A stretch of 53,326 bases of DNA from NCBI GenBank assembly GCA_023212725.1, contig JALBYF010000095.1, forward strand, positions 1 through 53,326, in the 5' to 3' direction. Source of the stretch: Tranzscheliella williamsii. Its lineage: Eukaryota > Basidiomycota > Ustilaginomycetes > Ustilaginales > Ustilaginaceae. Of this stretch, positions 1 to 11,829 are shown piece after piece (position 1 is the first letter of the stretch; every line of letters starts with the position of its first letter). The notes below the pieces were generated by a model, which worked only from the letters and a program-made list of their open reading frames with translations, did not search any database and was not told where the DNA came from. The translations under genes were made by a program, and so were the position numbers.

Positions 1-536
1 GTCCAATTGGTCCATATGGCCTGTTGCCTGGGATCCGTTGTTTCCTAGTTGCCTCCCATCAGTATGTCCTATGACAGTATGCTCTTCCAGAACAGCTCAT
101 CTGGATTAGGTCTGGGTAGTGTCAGCGTTCACACACCTGCTCCCAGGTACTGGTCAATATGGCAATGGTATCGACTGAGTGGACGTGATTTGGCTGTGTG
201 TTAGAATCTAGCTGTGTGTCGGTTAACCCTATAAGGTGTCGCACGCACGTGATCCCCTTAGGGCCCTCATTAGAACAAATTCCTTCTCTGCATCTGACAC
301 AGGGAGCAAATTCCTTCCCTGCAAGAATATGTTCTTTGTTCCCAACAGAACACAAGTACACGATGGTCGCCCCTTGCTGGGAAACAACCGCTGCTGTGTT
401 GGACTCCATTGACACACAGGCACTGGACAAGAGCTACCCTAAGTGAGCTCTCGCCTGCTCAGCAGAGACACTCACCATATGCCCACTATTGCGCCTATGG
501 TCCGCACTTCGTTCCCCTTGTAGCACGAAGTGTACA

Positions 537-544
537 TATATAAG
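537..544 (+). promoter_or_regulatory. isolated TATA-box consensus
   Basis: The bases TATATAAG match a strong TATA box. The only downstream frame is a 32-codon one starting at ATG 577 with no recognisable product. It may be chance, a lost gene, or a promoter remnant of a mobile element. Confidence 0.2.
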
Positions 545-1562
545 CACTATGCCCCCGACCCCCTGTCGAGAGCAACATGTCCATTCTTACAACATTCTTC
601 CTAGCCCCAAGTGTGATGAATGCTCACTCTGTGAACCGATTGACTCACTTGAGATTTAGCATCAACTTGCATTAGGTAAACTATCGCCGTCTACTGTGAA
701 TGTCATATCCTACCAAAGCGCATTGACCACCAGACGCACAAGTTTAACACTGTGTAGCAGTCGATCGACGCGGTGAGTGATGATTGAGAGAGAGTCCGAT
801 CAATGTGACTCTGAGATTGACTGACCGCTGTGGACGCTCTGTCCAGAGGCAGAGAGGCATGCTCGAGGTTGTACTCGCTTACAAGAATGGGAGAGCGTCC
901 TTAACACACTCTTGCAAGGTGGACACTGTTTGGATGGTGTACTAAGGGATTGATCAGGGTCTGGCTACCACCTTATTGGTGTGCATGCGACTAAGATGAT
1001 GTCAACGGTTCTCTGACTTGAATGGAGGCACAGACGATGGTGTTGAGCAACGATCCTGGATTGCTCAGCAGGACTGACTGAATGACTAGCTACGGTTATT
1101 GTTTAATAGAGTGGATGAGGGACCTCATCCACGTGGGGGAAGGAGCGTCCCCCTTTATAAGGGAAGTTGCCTACCGGGCCCTCAGTCAACTGCTGCACTG
1201 GTTAAGTCCCCTTATCAGTGGAATGCTCCTTATCGCTGGAATGTCAGCGGTCATGCACCTGTGTTGAAGATTGAGCCCCACCTGTGCTTATTGGTGACTC
1301 AGTCGTTGGGTCAATGTCGCATCTGAGATCGACTGGATTTCCAATTGTGAGCGTGGCTCCAGTCAATTGATCAGGCCCTTGCATCTCGATCCTCAATGGG
1401 TTGATCTGGTTGTCACCTCGACGGAGTTTACCCTTCCGCGAATCCTTCACCTGCTGACATCCATCGGTACCTTTGTGAACCTGTATGCTGTTTGGGGTTT
1501 GTTACCAATGCCCTTCAGCATGTCCTATGACACCCTGTCGCAATCCACCCTTCCCCCCACCA

Positions 1563-1664
1563 ACATCCTTCCTCACTGCTGACGACCCCCTTCCTCACTG
1601 CTGACCCCCTTCCTCACTGTCAATGACCCCTTCCTCACTACTACTGACCCCCTTCCTCACCTTC
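1563..1664 (+). repeat. C-rich minisatellite, about five degenerate copies
   Basis: Imperfect tandem copies of a roughly 20-base unit built around CCCCTTCCTCACTGCTGA, with copies diverging by short insertions (for example an extra CAAT or ACTACT). The array is not inside any supported gene. Confidence 0.7.
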
Positions 1665-2010
1665 ACCAACCGCAACCTTCTGACCACATCCTTCTTGACA
1701 GCAGCAGATTTGTCCTTCTCACAAGACCTAGGTAAGTTTTGCTCATTCATTTGCTAACCATCATCAACCATCTAACCCTGCTCTTGCTTGGGTCACTGGT
1801 CACTGTAAGCTGCTGGTGGTGATCAGCAGACTAGCCTGATGGCAGCTCTTTTGCCATGATCTGCGAAGTATATGCTTGAGTGTGCCCTTCATGTATATGT
1901 TAGACTGCCCATTTATCTCTAAATACATATGTGGAATCGCTGTACAAACTGATTGACAAATGCTGACAAATACAATCAATGAACACAAACACCAAAACCA
2001 CCTGGCAAAA

Positions 2011-2050
2011 GCTGACACATGCTGACAGATGCTGACAAATGCTGACACAT
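2011..2050 (+). repeat. 10-bp tandem repeat, four copies
   Basis: Four back-to-back units of GCTGACAVAT (GCTGACACAT, GCTGACAGAT, GCTGACAAAT, GCTGACACAT). Two related units (TTGACAAATGCTGACAAAT) lie about 50 bases upstream at 1953-1971, so the array was probably longer and has been interrupted. Confidence 0.85.
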
Positions 2051-2110
2051 ATGAGCAAACATGTTTTGCATGTGACCAAAGTTTGGGTCTGCAAACACAA
2101 CTTATAGTGT

Positions 2111-2207
2111 GATTCCAGCATGAGGCTGGTATCATGCTGGAAATACTGCATTTCCAGGGAGCATGGAATCACGGCTGGAATCGGGGTGATACCAGCAGGC
2201 TGGAATC
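2111..2207. repeat. imperfect inverted repeat, arms 2111-2133 and 2188-2207
   Basis: The left arm GATTCCAGCATGAGGCTGG continues to ATC at 2133; its reverse complement is nearly matched by GATACCAGCAGGCTGGAATC at 2188-2207 with a 3-base gap. Extra copies of the TGGAAT/CTGGAA core lie between and around the arms (2137-2142, 2164-2169, 2175-2181). This resembles the ends of a miniature inverted-repeat element or a cruciform; no coding sequence is enclosed. Confidence 0.55.
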
Positions 2208-2215
2208 GCGCTTGT

Positions 2216-2237
2216 AACGCATTTCCAAAAGTGCGTT
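2216..2237. repeat. small perfect hairpin
   Basis: AACGCA at 2216-2221 pairs with TGCGTT at 2232-2237 around a 10-base loop. It sits immediately after the larger inverted repeat and may belong to the same structure. Confidence 0.5.
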
Positions 2238-2919
2238 AAACCCTAGTGATTCACAAAAGCAGTGTTAGGTCAGTTAAACTCCTTCCAGTATGACCGCACA
2301 CATGGGGAAGCGAGCGAACGTAAGGGTGTGTGCCTCTTATCATTGCCCGACAGAAAATGGTGCCCAAACCTCGGTGAAGAATCGCTGCAAACCGGCTCGT
2401 ATGGGAATGTCGCGCCGCTGTGAAACACTTACCGTGAAGCAAGCAATGAAGGTATGTATGATGACGATCCAAGGGATTCGTACGATGCACAACCCCACGC
2501 CTACTCCATGAAATTCAAAGCCCGTCGAATTGAACGATGTCACGGCACACTTAGCATACTTCTCGTTGATTGGCTGGGCTAGGCCCGATCAACTCCAGCG
2601 CACCGGATGCCGTTAACGGTCCACAGGGTCTACCTGCAAGCTGACTGCGCGAATCTTGGTTCTGGGCAACTCGCGATCGGCAACATTCCTATGATCCGAG
2701 CTCGCTCATGTCTACGACGCGTCCTCTTCTTCTTTATCAGTCTCACGTCCTCACAGTCATTGCGTCTTCCCTCATCAACTTGACCGTCCAGTGCCACTGG
2801 AATCCTCTTTTCGACATTGTCCTCCCCATTGCTTCCTCCTTGCTACACGCACTGACTTCGTATCCTCTCGAACGGCGACACAGGCTAATAGTTGCCTGGT
2901 TGCAGTCTTGGCAGTGACT

Positions 2920-5900
2920 ATGACCCCGATCACTAACACTGCCAATGGACATGGCTCCTTCTCCAAGCCTGTGAAGGTGTTGCAGCTCCAGTTGGAGGAG
3001 GATGGCAGTCCAAAAGAGCAACGGTCTTATCTTCGTTTGCCGGCTCCAGTCGAGCCGTATGTCCTCCGATTCTCCCTCGAAGCCGGCTCGACGGCCTCCA
3101 AAGACGCACTTCTATGGTCCAATTATCCGATCAAAGAGAAAGATTTCGATCGAGCTTGCTTCTACAGCACCCCTTTCACTTCCAGCTCCAGTTCGGCCAA
3201 CCGCATCGACATGCTGATTAAATCTGCCGGCGTCTACGAGTTCTACGTTGAGTATACGACGACCGACCATGATGAGGCGGATGACAGCCTGTTTTCGAAG
3301 AAAGAAAGCCATCCCGTTCGTAAGAGAAGCAAGAGCGGGTTTTTCAACATAGATCCTATCCTTCAGGTTCCACTGAGGAGTCCCATTCTGGATGCCAATT
3401 ACAGGGTTCTGTCCGCTAAGCAGGGCGGCGGTACCATCACCAATGTGACGGATTTCCTCGCTCTGGACGGGATTGTACTGCAAACTTTCGTCTCCAAATG
3501 GGCAGGGCCGTTGCAGGAATGGCACGTACACTTGGATTCTGCTCGTGACGCTGGCTACAACATGATACACTTTCCTCCTCTGAACGTTCGAGGAGCTAGC
3601 AACAGCCCTTACTCCATCGCTGATCAACACGATTTCTCTCACGACCTTTTCACTAAAGCTACAAAGGGAGCGCAAACGAAGGAGGGAAGACTGCATCAGC
3701 TGCAACAGATGTTGCGACGAATGAAGTCAGAGTGGGGTTTACTCAGCATGAGTGACGTTGTCTGGAATCACACCGCTCACAACAGCGAATGGTTGAACGA
3801 GCATCCAGAGGCAGCATATAGCCCAGCAAACTCACCTCATCTTCTGCCAGCCGACGAGCTGGAAAAGGCTCTCTTTGATCTCAATGGTCGTCTTGCTCAA
3901 GTCGGCGCTCCAGAGGAGATCAAAAGCGACGCTGATGTTGTAAAGCTCGTCCAGGCGGTTAGGCAGCATGCTATTGATCCACTCAAGCTGTGGCAGTTCT
4001 ATGTTATCGATGTGGAAGCTTCAAAAGCCGAGTTCAGATCAGCCCTTGGAAAAGCTGCAAAGGGGGCCACTAAACGAGTGAAGGCATCACTCACCGCTCA
4101 GGACATCCAATTCGCTGCTGCCAGGGCGAAGGAGGTGGCACTACAAAACGAGATGGCCCTCAGTGCACGCTTCGTTACGAAACTAGACGTCGACAAAATG
4201 ATTGAAATCATGTTCACCGATCTTGGCTTCTTCGGCAGCAACGATCAAGCAGTAGACGCCTTCGCCAAGGTATTGGACGTCGTGAATGCTCCGCTCTACA
4301 GCATCTACGATGAAGATGTTAAGGCGATCATCAGCAACTTGGAAGGCCGTGTGAAATTCTCTCGGCTTGATCCCAATGGCCCGCAGCTTGGAAAGATTAC
4401 TGTCAAATCACCATTCTTTGAGCCGTATTTCACGCGACTCGACCCAAACCATCCTGCCGCCAAAGGTCGCGACCCAAAGGAGCTCTGCCTGGCAAATAAC
4501 GGATGGATCTGGGCAGCCAACCCTTTGGAAGATTTTGCCTCATCGAAGTCGCGAGTCTATCTGAGACGGGAACTGATTGTCTGGGGAGATTGCGTCAAGC
4601 TCAGATATGGTTCCAAGCCCGAGGACTCGCCGTACCTCTGGAAACATATGGAGGAGTATACCAAACTACTTGCCGCAAATTTCGACGCTGTCAGGATCGA
4701 CAACTGTCATTCCACCCCAATCCACGTTGGAGAGCACTTCCTTGATACTGCCAGACGCTCCAACCCGAATCTCTACGTATGTGCGGAGCTTTTTACGGGA
4801 AGCGCTGAGATGGATGTCCATTTCGTCAGCCGTCTCGGGATCAACTCTCTCATCCGAGAAATGGAAAACGGTCATGACCCGAAAGAGGAGAGTCGCTTGC
4901 TCTACAGGTTTGGCGTAAATAAGCCCATCGGTTCCATGGGTGACGCTTGTCTCATCACTGCTGGTACTATTGATCTTCCTGCTGCAAACCTGAAGGAGGC
5001 CGACTGCTTCGTCGAGCAGCTCGAGGGGTCAACTCCCCACGCGCTTTTCATGGACGTAACACATGACAATGAGACCCCCACTACCAAGCGAACGACAGAA
5101 GATGCGATTACGATGGGAACTCTAATTGGTTTCTCATGGTCGGCCATTGGAAGTACAAAAGGATTTGATGACCTGTACCCGAAGACCTTGGACGTAGTTC
5201 ACGAGACACGAAAATATCGACCTGTAGGTAACCCTGAGGAAAGCGGGATTGGTGCTGTGAAGCGCGTTGTCAACCATTTGCACGTCGAAATGGTCAGAAA
5301 TGGGTTTTCCGAAGGTCATGTCCATCAAGAAAACGACTATCTCATTATGCATCGGGTCCATCCTCATACGCACAGGGGCTACGTCTGTCTGGCACACACC
5401 GCTTTCCGTAAAGGCATGATTGGCAAAGGTCAAGCCGGCCCGTTCAAATTTGATCGGACCCGAGTCGATTCCATTCTTGGCAAAACGCTGCAAGTCGCAG
5501 AAGGATCACCTCTCGAGGACAAGGAATACCTCGATGGCATTGGGGCGAAACTCATCGATCTGGATGCCCCCGAGGTGAGGGCGGTGAACGAGAATGGCAT
5601 ACTAAGTTATTCAGAGATCGTTGTGCCCGACTACTTCCCTCCTGGGAGTGTAATGTTGTTCGCAACAGAGATGGCTCACATCTCTCCAGATCTCGAGACA
5701 CGATGCATCTCCGGAGCGGAGGAGGCAATGGCCGAGCTGGATCTAGTCGACTTGAATGTAGTCCTCTACAGAGCGGATGGCGAGGAAAAGGATGTCACAG
5801 GAGGAAGTGACGGTGTTTACACAATTCCTACACTCGGGCCGCTTGTGTACTGTGGTCTAGAAGGCTGGATGGCGGTCTTGAGAGAGGTCATGCAGACGAA

Positions 5901-7721
5901 CGATCTCGGTCATCCTCTTTGTGGACACCTTCGCGAAGGCACTTGGGCTTTGGACTATGTCCAGGGTAGACTTGAGAAACACATCTCGGTCCTCCCACGG
6001 TTAAGCGCACCAGCCCAATGGCTGGCCGAGCGCTTCGATCTTATCAAGAGAACGGCTCCGAACTTCATGCGGCCTAAGTATTTCGCCCTTGTCATCAAAA
6101 CAGCTTATGAAGCAGCCGTACATAGGACCATTTCGCAGATGTCACCTTTTATCCGGGACAGCCATGACTTCGTCAAGGCTTTGGCCCTCTGCTCCGTGCA
6201 GATGAACGGCCTCGTCAAATCTGCCTCCTTGTGGCCCGAGCAGGATGTTGCCTCGATGGCAGCTGGGCTTCCTTTTTTTGCTGCTTCTTGGGCAAGATTA
6301 TGGGGCAGGGATGTTTTCATTTCGCTACGCGGCCTTTACTTGGTGACGGGTATGTACGCCGCAGCCAAAGAGCACATTCTAGCCTTTGGATCGACGTTGA
6401 AACACGGTATGATACCAAATCTGCTGGACTCTGGCCGCACCCCACGATACAATTGTCGAGATGGAGCTTGGTTTTTTGCACAGAACGTCCAAGACTACAC
6501 AAAGATGGCGCCAGAGGGCGTAGATATCTTGAAGGAGAAGGTTGCCAGGCGGTTCCCACTAGACGACCAATGGGTAGCTTGGGACGATGCAAAAGCCTAC
6601 GCGTACGAGAGCACAGTCGCCGAGCTCATTCAGGAAATCCTGCAACGCCATGCCTCTGGCATCCATTTCCGCGAACATAACGCCGGTCCAGCCATCGACA
6701 ACGACATGCATCCGGAGGGGTTCAATATCGATGTCGAAGTAGACTGGTCGACAGGCATTATTTTCGGAGGCAACGAACACAACTGCGGGACATGGCAGGA
6801 TAAGAACGGTTCTTCAGCCAAGGCCGGGAACAAAGGAGTTCCTGGTTCGCCAAGGGATGGAGCAGCAATTGAAATTACTGCTCTTCTAAAAAGCACGTTG
6901 TCTTGGATCATATCTCTGCAAAAAGATGGCACCTGGAAGCAAGGTGAGGGTGTAGTAGCCAACCTAAATGGTAAAAAGCAATTAGTCACGTATCAACAAT
7001 GGGCCAACTTGTTGCAGGGGTCTTTCGAGAAAGCCTATTTTGTCCCGCTGAATGCAGACGAAGACGACAAGTACGATGTGGACAGCAGCCTTATTAACCG
7101 CAGAGGCGTGTACAAGGACGTCTACCGCTCTTCGAAGGGCCGAGAGTGGGCGGATTATCAGTTCCGCTCCAACTTTCCGATTGCAATGTGCGTAGCACCA
7201 GAATTGTTTAACGGAGATAACGCTAGAACTGCGCTTAGCAAGGCCAGAGACGTCCTGGTGGGTCCACTTGGCATGAAGACCTTGGATCCTTCCGATTGGA
7301 ACTACCGACCGAACTACGATCAGAGGGAGACGGACGATCCATCTACATCTTGCGGCTGGAATTACCAGTAAGTAGCACAGTGCCAGTAATTGACCACGCT
7401 CGCGGAACTGAAGCAGAATGTATGCCCGACTTTCTTTCCACTCTTTGCACTCACAGCAATGGTCCGGAATGGGTCTGGCTGCGTGGATATTACCTCCGGG
7501 CAGTGGCCATCTTCGGCTGTGAAGCGGGCATTCCCTCGGCCGAGATAAATCATAAGATCAACGCCATGCTTCTAGAACATCGAAGACACATCCGAACATC
7601 CCCTTGGGCTGGCTTGCCTGAATTGACCAACGCCGATGGCGCTCACTGTCCTGACTCCTGCGCCACGCAAGCTTGGAGTGCTGCTACACTCCTGGATGCT
7701 CTTGGTGAGATGGGCAAATAG
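2920..7721 (+). CDS. GDB1: glycogen debranching enzyme
   Basis: Two exons, 2920-7367 and 7457-7721, joined over an 89-nt intron (GTAAGT donor, CACAG acceptor), give 1570 residues; yeast Gdb1 has about 1536. The bifunctional cytosolic enzyme moves maltosyl/maltotriosyl units and hydrolyses the remaining alpha-1,6 glucose at glycogen branch points. The N-terminal GH13 transferase shows all four family regions: VVWNHT near residue 280, DAVRIDN with probable nucleophile D594, CAELF with acid/base E623, and HDNETP near 715-720. The C-terminal GH133 glucosidase shows LLDSGRTPRYNCRDGAW near 1168-1184 and GVPGSPRDGAAIE. The splice restores the conserved WNYHNGPEWVW, which fixes the intron. ATG 2920 was chosen because the sequence following it already covers the full family N-terminus; the upstream in-frame codons from 2791 do not look conserved and cross a splice-acceptor-like site. 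Confidence 0.96.
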
Positions 7722-8431
7722 ATTCGCTTTTTTCAGCGAAGACCGGCAACGTTCGATCTCGTGCTGTTATAACCACGACGTAAGCTGCATGCCGTCCAAA
7801 CTAGTCCGTCTCCTCACCTGCCTGTAACCAACACTTACAATATAGTCATGAATCGATGTATCGCTGTTGGACTGTCACTGCAAGACCATCTACTTGAGAT
7901 AGCGTGCGAATCGGGGAGGCTGACTCTGTCTACATCTTGACAAGAATGTTTTGCCGCCTCATTCTTTCTTTTTGAGACTCTCATGCGCTGAGGCTTAATT
8001 GCGAAGACATTCCTTTACGTGCCCCTTCGCACTGATGGCAGCAGCATGGGTGTAGCTCCAGGTCTCGGCTGCGCGAGCACGTAATCCTATCGCCGCGTCA
8101 CAAGGCACGTAAGCACATTATGGGGCTCGTCAAACTATCAACTCGAACATTGTGATTTTCTGCATCTCAAGCCAGGCAATGGCCAAACGATCGTCACACG
8201 GATGCGGCAGCCTTGATACTGCAGCGGCGGAATTTGCAGATGCTCTGAGTTTTGGAGCGAGTCCGCCCACTGCTCAGCGCGCGTGCCATAGTCACGTAGG
8301 TTCTCGCTACATGTATAGGTCTTATTGTCATCGTCGGCACAACGCACAGGTACAGTATGGCTATGTCAGTACCATGGTGGCCAGACACCGTGGTCTTACA
8401 TGTCAAGTGAAGCGAGGGTACGTCGCTACAG
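7722..8431. other. convergent spacer between GDB1 and the Yrb2-like gene
   Basis: 710 bases carrying the two 3' ends. Small open frames occur on both strands but none resembles a protein family, and I see no RNA gene. Confidence 0.5.
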
Positions 8432-9995
8432 CTACGCCTGTGAACCATCTGCGGTGGCTACAAACTCTTGAAGTACTTCCATCAATGCAGCGGCATTATT
8501 CGGATTGCTGACCTAAAGAGTGTGTGAAAAGGCTCAACGACGGATGAGTAATCTGACATTGCATCTTGAAAGCTACGCTGGTCTCAACTCACCTTGATTG
8601 CGTAGTGAACGGGACGACCATCGTCCAGCGCAACAATACGGACAAACTTTTCCTGAAGCTCGCACTTCATGCCCTTGAAAAGCGATACGTTCAAAATGAC
8701 CCTTAAGACGCCATCAGCTCGCATCACTGTAACGAAGAGCTTACGAGTCAGTGTTGTGTAGAAGCAAGGAGACAAACCGAAAACTCACCTATACGAGCGG
8801 TTCGTTTCGTAGCGGCTTCTCTGGGAACATTTACACGAAGCGTGCCTGTGCCTCTCTCCTTCCAACTCTGATCCTCAGACATGGTATACAGCTTGGCTCG
8901 GATGCTATGGATGCTCTCCTCATCCTCCTCACCCGTTTTGGCTGTGTATAGTTTTGAAAACGTATGGAAGGTTGTGTCAGCATAGGGCTCATCCTTGGTG
9001 AAGTATACAATGCACCTACAATCTGTTTCGATGGATTTCAACAGGGGTCTTGTGGCTTGCGCATCGGGAGAGGCTGATCTGTCGCTCAACAACTTCTGCT
9101 CAAAGGTGTCTTTTGACTCGGAATTATTCAGTTTTTTTTTGTTGCCAGCGTCTTGCTCCACAGCATCTTTAGGCTTTGATAACGGACTGACACCCGCAAA
9201 TGCTCCAAACCCCAGTAAAGGACCCCTCACGGCGGGCTTTTGCGACGTTGCCGCGCCAGTCGAGCTCAGTCCCCCTTCCTCGTGACCACTTTGCACAGAT
9301 GAGCCAAGGCTGCTAGGTTTGATGCCTGGGGAAGGGGACGCGCGAGCATCGGAAGATGACGGCATGGCTGCTGAGGAGGTAGCAAAGCCGACTGTTTCGG
9401 GGCCTGACGAAGATCCTGAGGATGACGGTACAGCGCTGAAGGGGGACGATCTGGAGCTAAAAGAGGAAAAGGTAGGCTGTGTCCGGGCGGGCCCTGGTTG
9501 GCTTGCTGTGAGTTCGCGTGCTGCCTTTGCTTGTGCGGGAGCCTGTTGCTGTTCTTTGACGTTGTCCGAATCCCGCGATCCTTTCGCTAAGATCTCGACC
9601 TTTTGCTTTGGAGCATCGTCGCCGTTCTCGGTCTGAGGACTGGTACCATTATTTGTCTGTGTCTCTTTGGTGCTCATCTCATCGACTTTTTTACGTATCT
9701 GACCTACACGTTCGGTCTCGCCATGGGATTCTGCAATCTCTTCCTCATCCTCTACAAAATCTTGCAGACGGTTTTTCTTCGCCGGAACCGGATCCTTGGA
9801 AGGTGTGAGCTGAGCAGGCTCCAAGCTGCCTTCTCTGTCTCTTTTACGGCTGTGGTGGTCATCTGGCGATGCTGCCTCGATGCTGTCCTTAGCAGCCTCA
9901 GCAGTTTTAGCAGCTACAGGCGGTGCCGGGTCCGCTTCCTTTTGATAGGCTTCCGGCTCGCTTACTGTTTTTGTCCCCTCCGCGGGATCAGCCAT
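8432..9995 (-). CDS. YRB2: Ran-binding (RanBP3/Yrb2/Hba1-like) nuclear transport cofactor
   Basis: The C-terminus is a Ran-binding domain: [61 protein letters not shown]. Proteins of this architecture (long disordered N-terminus, C-terminal RanBD) bind RanGTP and Crm1 and promote nuclear export. Predicted exons on the minus strand are 9995-9020, 8941-8789, 8726-8593 and 8512-8432, giving 447 residues. The introns at 8727-8788 (GTGAGT) and 8513-8592 (GTGAGT) are well supported because they restore RIVMRADG and AIKVSNPNN. The intron at 8942-9019 is 78 nt, stop-free and in frame; removing it joins ETD to SKTGEEDE and places an acceptor directly before the domain, but keeping it also gives an open frame (473 residues). 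The N-terminal 300 residues are Ser/Ala/Pro-rich with a basic KKNRL motif and a few FG-like spots. Assignment to Yrb2 rather than another RanBD protein is an inference from architecture. Confidence 0.85.
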
Positions 9996-10478
9996 GATGT
10001 GCGATCCTGCGTGTAAGACCGAAGCGTTGGAATCGCTTGAGCTGATTCGAAGAGGGGGGCGAGGAAGGAACCGACGGTGAAGATGTAGGACGTCAGGTCA
10101 CAACATGTCGGCGATGCGTCGACCTTTTTGATTCACGTTATATTCATGTTGTCCTCCACTATCGGTTCCGATCGCTGCATGATGATATTTTTCGTCAGTT
10201 AAGAGTGTTTTGCATACGTCGCAGTACGTAACTAGCAGTTGTACGCGCCAGCCTTAAAAGATGTAACAAGTTGTGAATAATAGCATACCGTGCCTTCCCC
10301 CCTTTGGGAATTTAGTTACTACATCATTGGCGCGTGCGTTGAGGCCTTGCACGATGCAGCCCCTGATCTTATCATCATCTCGTCATATTCGCTGATTGAC
10401 ACCGCCCTGCTTATATATCTCATCTCGACATCCTGACCCTTCTCATTGGTGGTATCAGAAACACAGCCCTACGCTAAC
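9996..10478. other. divergent promoter region, Yrb2-like / VMA4
   Basis: 483 bases between two start codons. A TATA-like element at 10412-10418 lies on the VMA4 side. Otherwise I recognise nothing. Confidence 0.5.
10412..10418 (+). promoter_or_regulatory. TATA-like element upstream of VMA4
   Basis: TATATAT occurs 61 bases before the VMA4 start codon, at a plausible distance for a short fungal 5' UTR. Confidence 0.4.
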
Positions 10479-11478
10479 ATGTCGAGCCGCCCGATGAACG
10501 ATGAGGAGGTTCTCTCCGAGATGAAGAAGATGGTACGTTTGAATGCGCCGATAGTGTCTGACAGAAGCCGTGCGCTGACTAACTTTGCTGCTTGCCACTT
10601 CCCTCAGGTGGCCTTCATCAAACAAGAGGCCGTCGAAAAGGCTCGGGAGATCCAAATTAAAGCAGACGAAGAGTTTGCTATTGAGAAGGCCAAGATTGTC
10701 CGTCAGGAGGCCATTAACATTGATTCTCAGCACGAGAAGAAGAAGAAGCAGGCCGAGGTCGCCCAGAAGATGTAGGTCAATTGTTGCACGCTCAAATGAG
10801 GGGAATGTATACGGAGCAAGGCTGATGCTGATATCTTGACATTGACTATCTTAGCTCGCAGTCCAATCAGACCAACAAGTCTCGGCTTAAGGTCCTCCAG
10901 ACTCGCGAACAACATTTGCAGACTCTTTTTGATGCCGCTCGTGAGAAGCTCAACGGTATTCCTGAGGATCAGGACAGCTACAGAAAGCTCCTCTCAGAGC
11001 TTATCCTCCAGGTATGCATTGTCGTCGCTTGAATTGTCCTCGCCACCGAAGATTAAATACTCTTTGCCCTTCTCCCTTCGTCAATCTTGCCTTTCCAGGG
11101 TCTTCTGCAATTAATGGAGAGCAAGGTCACTGTCACTGTCAAATCAAGCGACCTGCAACTCGCACAGGAAGCAGCCAAGGAAGCGGAATCATCGTTCAAG
11201 GACAAGTCCGGCAAGGACACCCATGTCACTGTACAAGAAGGTCTGGGCAAGGATCTGGCCGGTGGTGTCGTCCTGGCTGGTCATGGCGGCAAGATCACAA
11301 TCAACAACACTTTGGACGAGCGACTCAGGTTGTTGGAGGACCGAATGCTGCCAGAGATCCGACTCGATCTCTTCGGACCTAACGAGAACCGCAAGTAAGT
11401 TTTGTGAGCCTGCATGTGTGATCTGTGTTTGATTCTGACATACAATCGCCCATGATCGCGAACAGATTCTTCACTTGA
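10479..11478 (+). CDS. VMA4: V-type proton ATPase subunit E
   Basis: Five exons, 10479-10532, 10608-10771, 10855-11011, 11099-11394 and 11466-11478, encode 227 residues, the usual family length (yeast Vma4 233). Subunit E forms, with subunit G, the peripheral stalk that holds the V1 catalytic head of the vacuolar/endosomal proton pump. Family features: the N-terminal MNDEEVLSEMKKM followed by VAFIKQEAVEKAREI, a long charged helix (IEKAKIVRQEA, KKKQAEVAQK), and the C-terminal GGVVLAGHGGKI and LDERLRLLEDRMLPEIR. All four introns (75, 83, 87 and 71 nt) have GT..AG ends, and each junction restores the expected protein. The last exon is only 13 bases and supplies the final FFT and stop. Intron 1 is a multiple of three and has no stop. 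Confidence 0.95.
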
Positions 11479-11829
11479 CCCTTTCAAGCCACGGACATCC
11501 TTGCCTTACATTCCGTGCACTTGCTCCAGTACTTTGCACCCAGGCTCATATGAGAGTTTATTAGCTACGTCGCTTCAAGATTGTCTGTGGCTACCGTATA
11601 TTTGAGCACAAGCTGATCAGCAAGTTTACGATATCTGGTACCGGAGCCGGGCAGCTGGAAGGGCTATGGCAGGTATGAATTGCTCCAAACGGGCCTATGT
11701 GTACAGGGATTGGCTCAATGCATAGGATAAAATGTGAAAACGGCTAATGGCAACCGGAGATGGAGGAGCTCCGAGGGTCACATACACAGCTGCAAACGAT
11801 TTTTAAAGACAGCTGACAATGGTTGCAGA
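11479..11829. other. convergent spacer VMA4 / eIF3g
   Basis: 351 bases holding two 3' ends. I see nothing else in it. Confidence 0.5.

Larger units (their letters stand above)
1..2919. other. gene-poor left flank with repeats
   Basis: About 2.9 kb without a recognisable gene. The open frames on both strands are all under 112 codons, overlap each other and resemble no family I know. The stretch contains a C-rich minisatellite (1563-1664), a 10-bp tandem repeat (2011-2050), an imperfect inverted repeat (2111-2133 with 2188-2207), a small hairpin (2216-2237) and an isolated TATA consensus at 537-544. The last few hundred bases must include the promoter and 5' UTR of the glycogen debranching gene starting at 2920; a branch-site-like CTAAT followed by TGCAG at about 2884-2905 looks like a 3' splice site and could end a 5'-UTR intron, but I see no good donor. 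A decayed transposon is possible; no reverse transcriptase, integrase or transposase coding remains are visible. Confidence 0.5.

Noticed and set aside
1082..1582. Small frames in the left flank as possible genes or transposon proteins
   Set aside because: Short, overlapping in several frames, no conserved motif and no typical codon bias.
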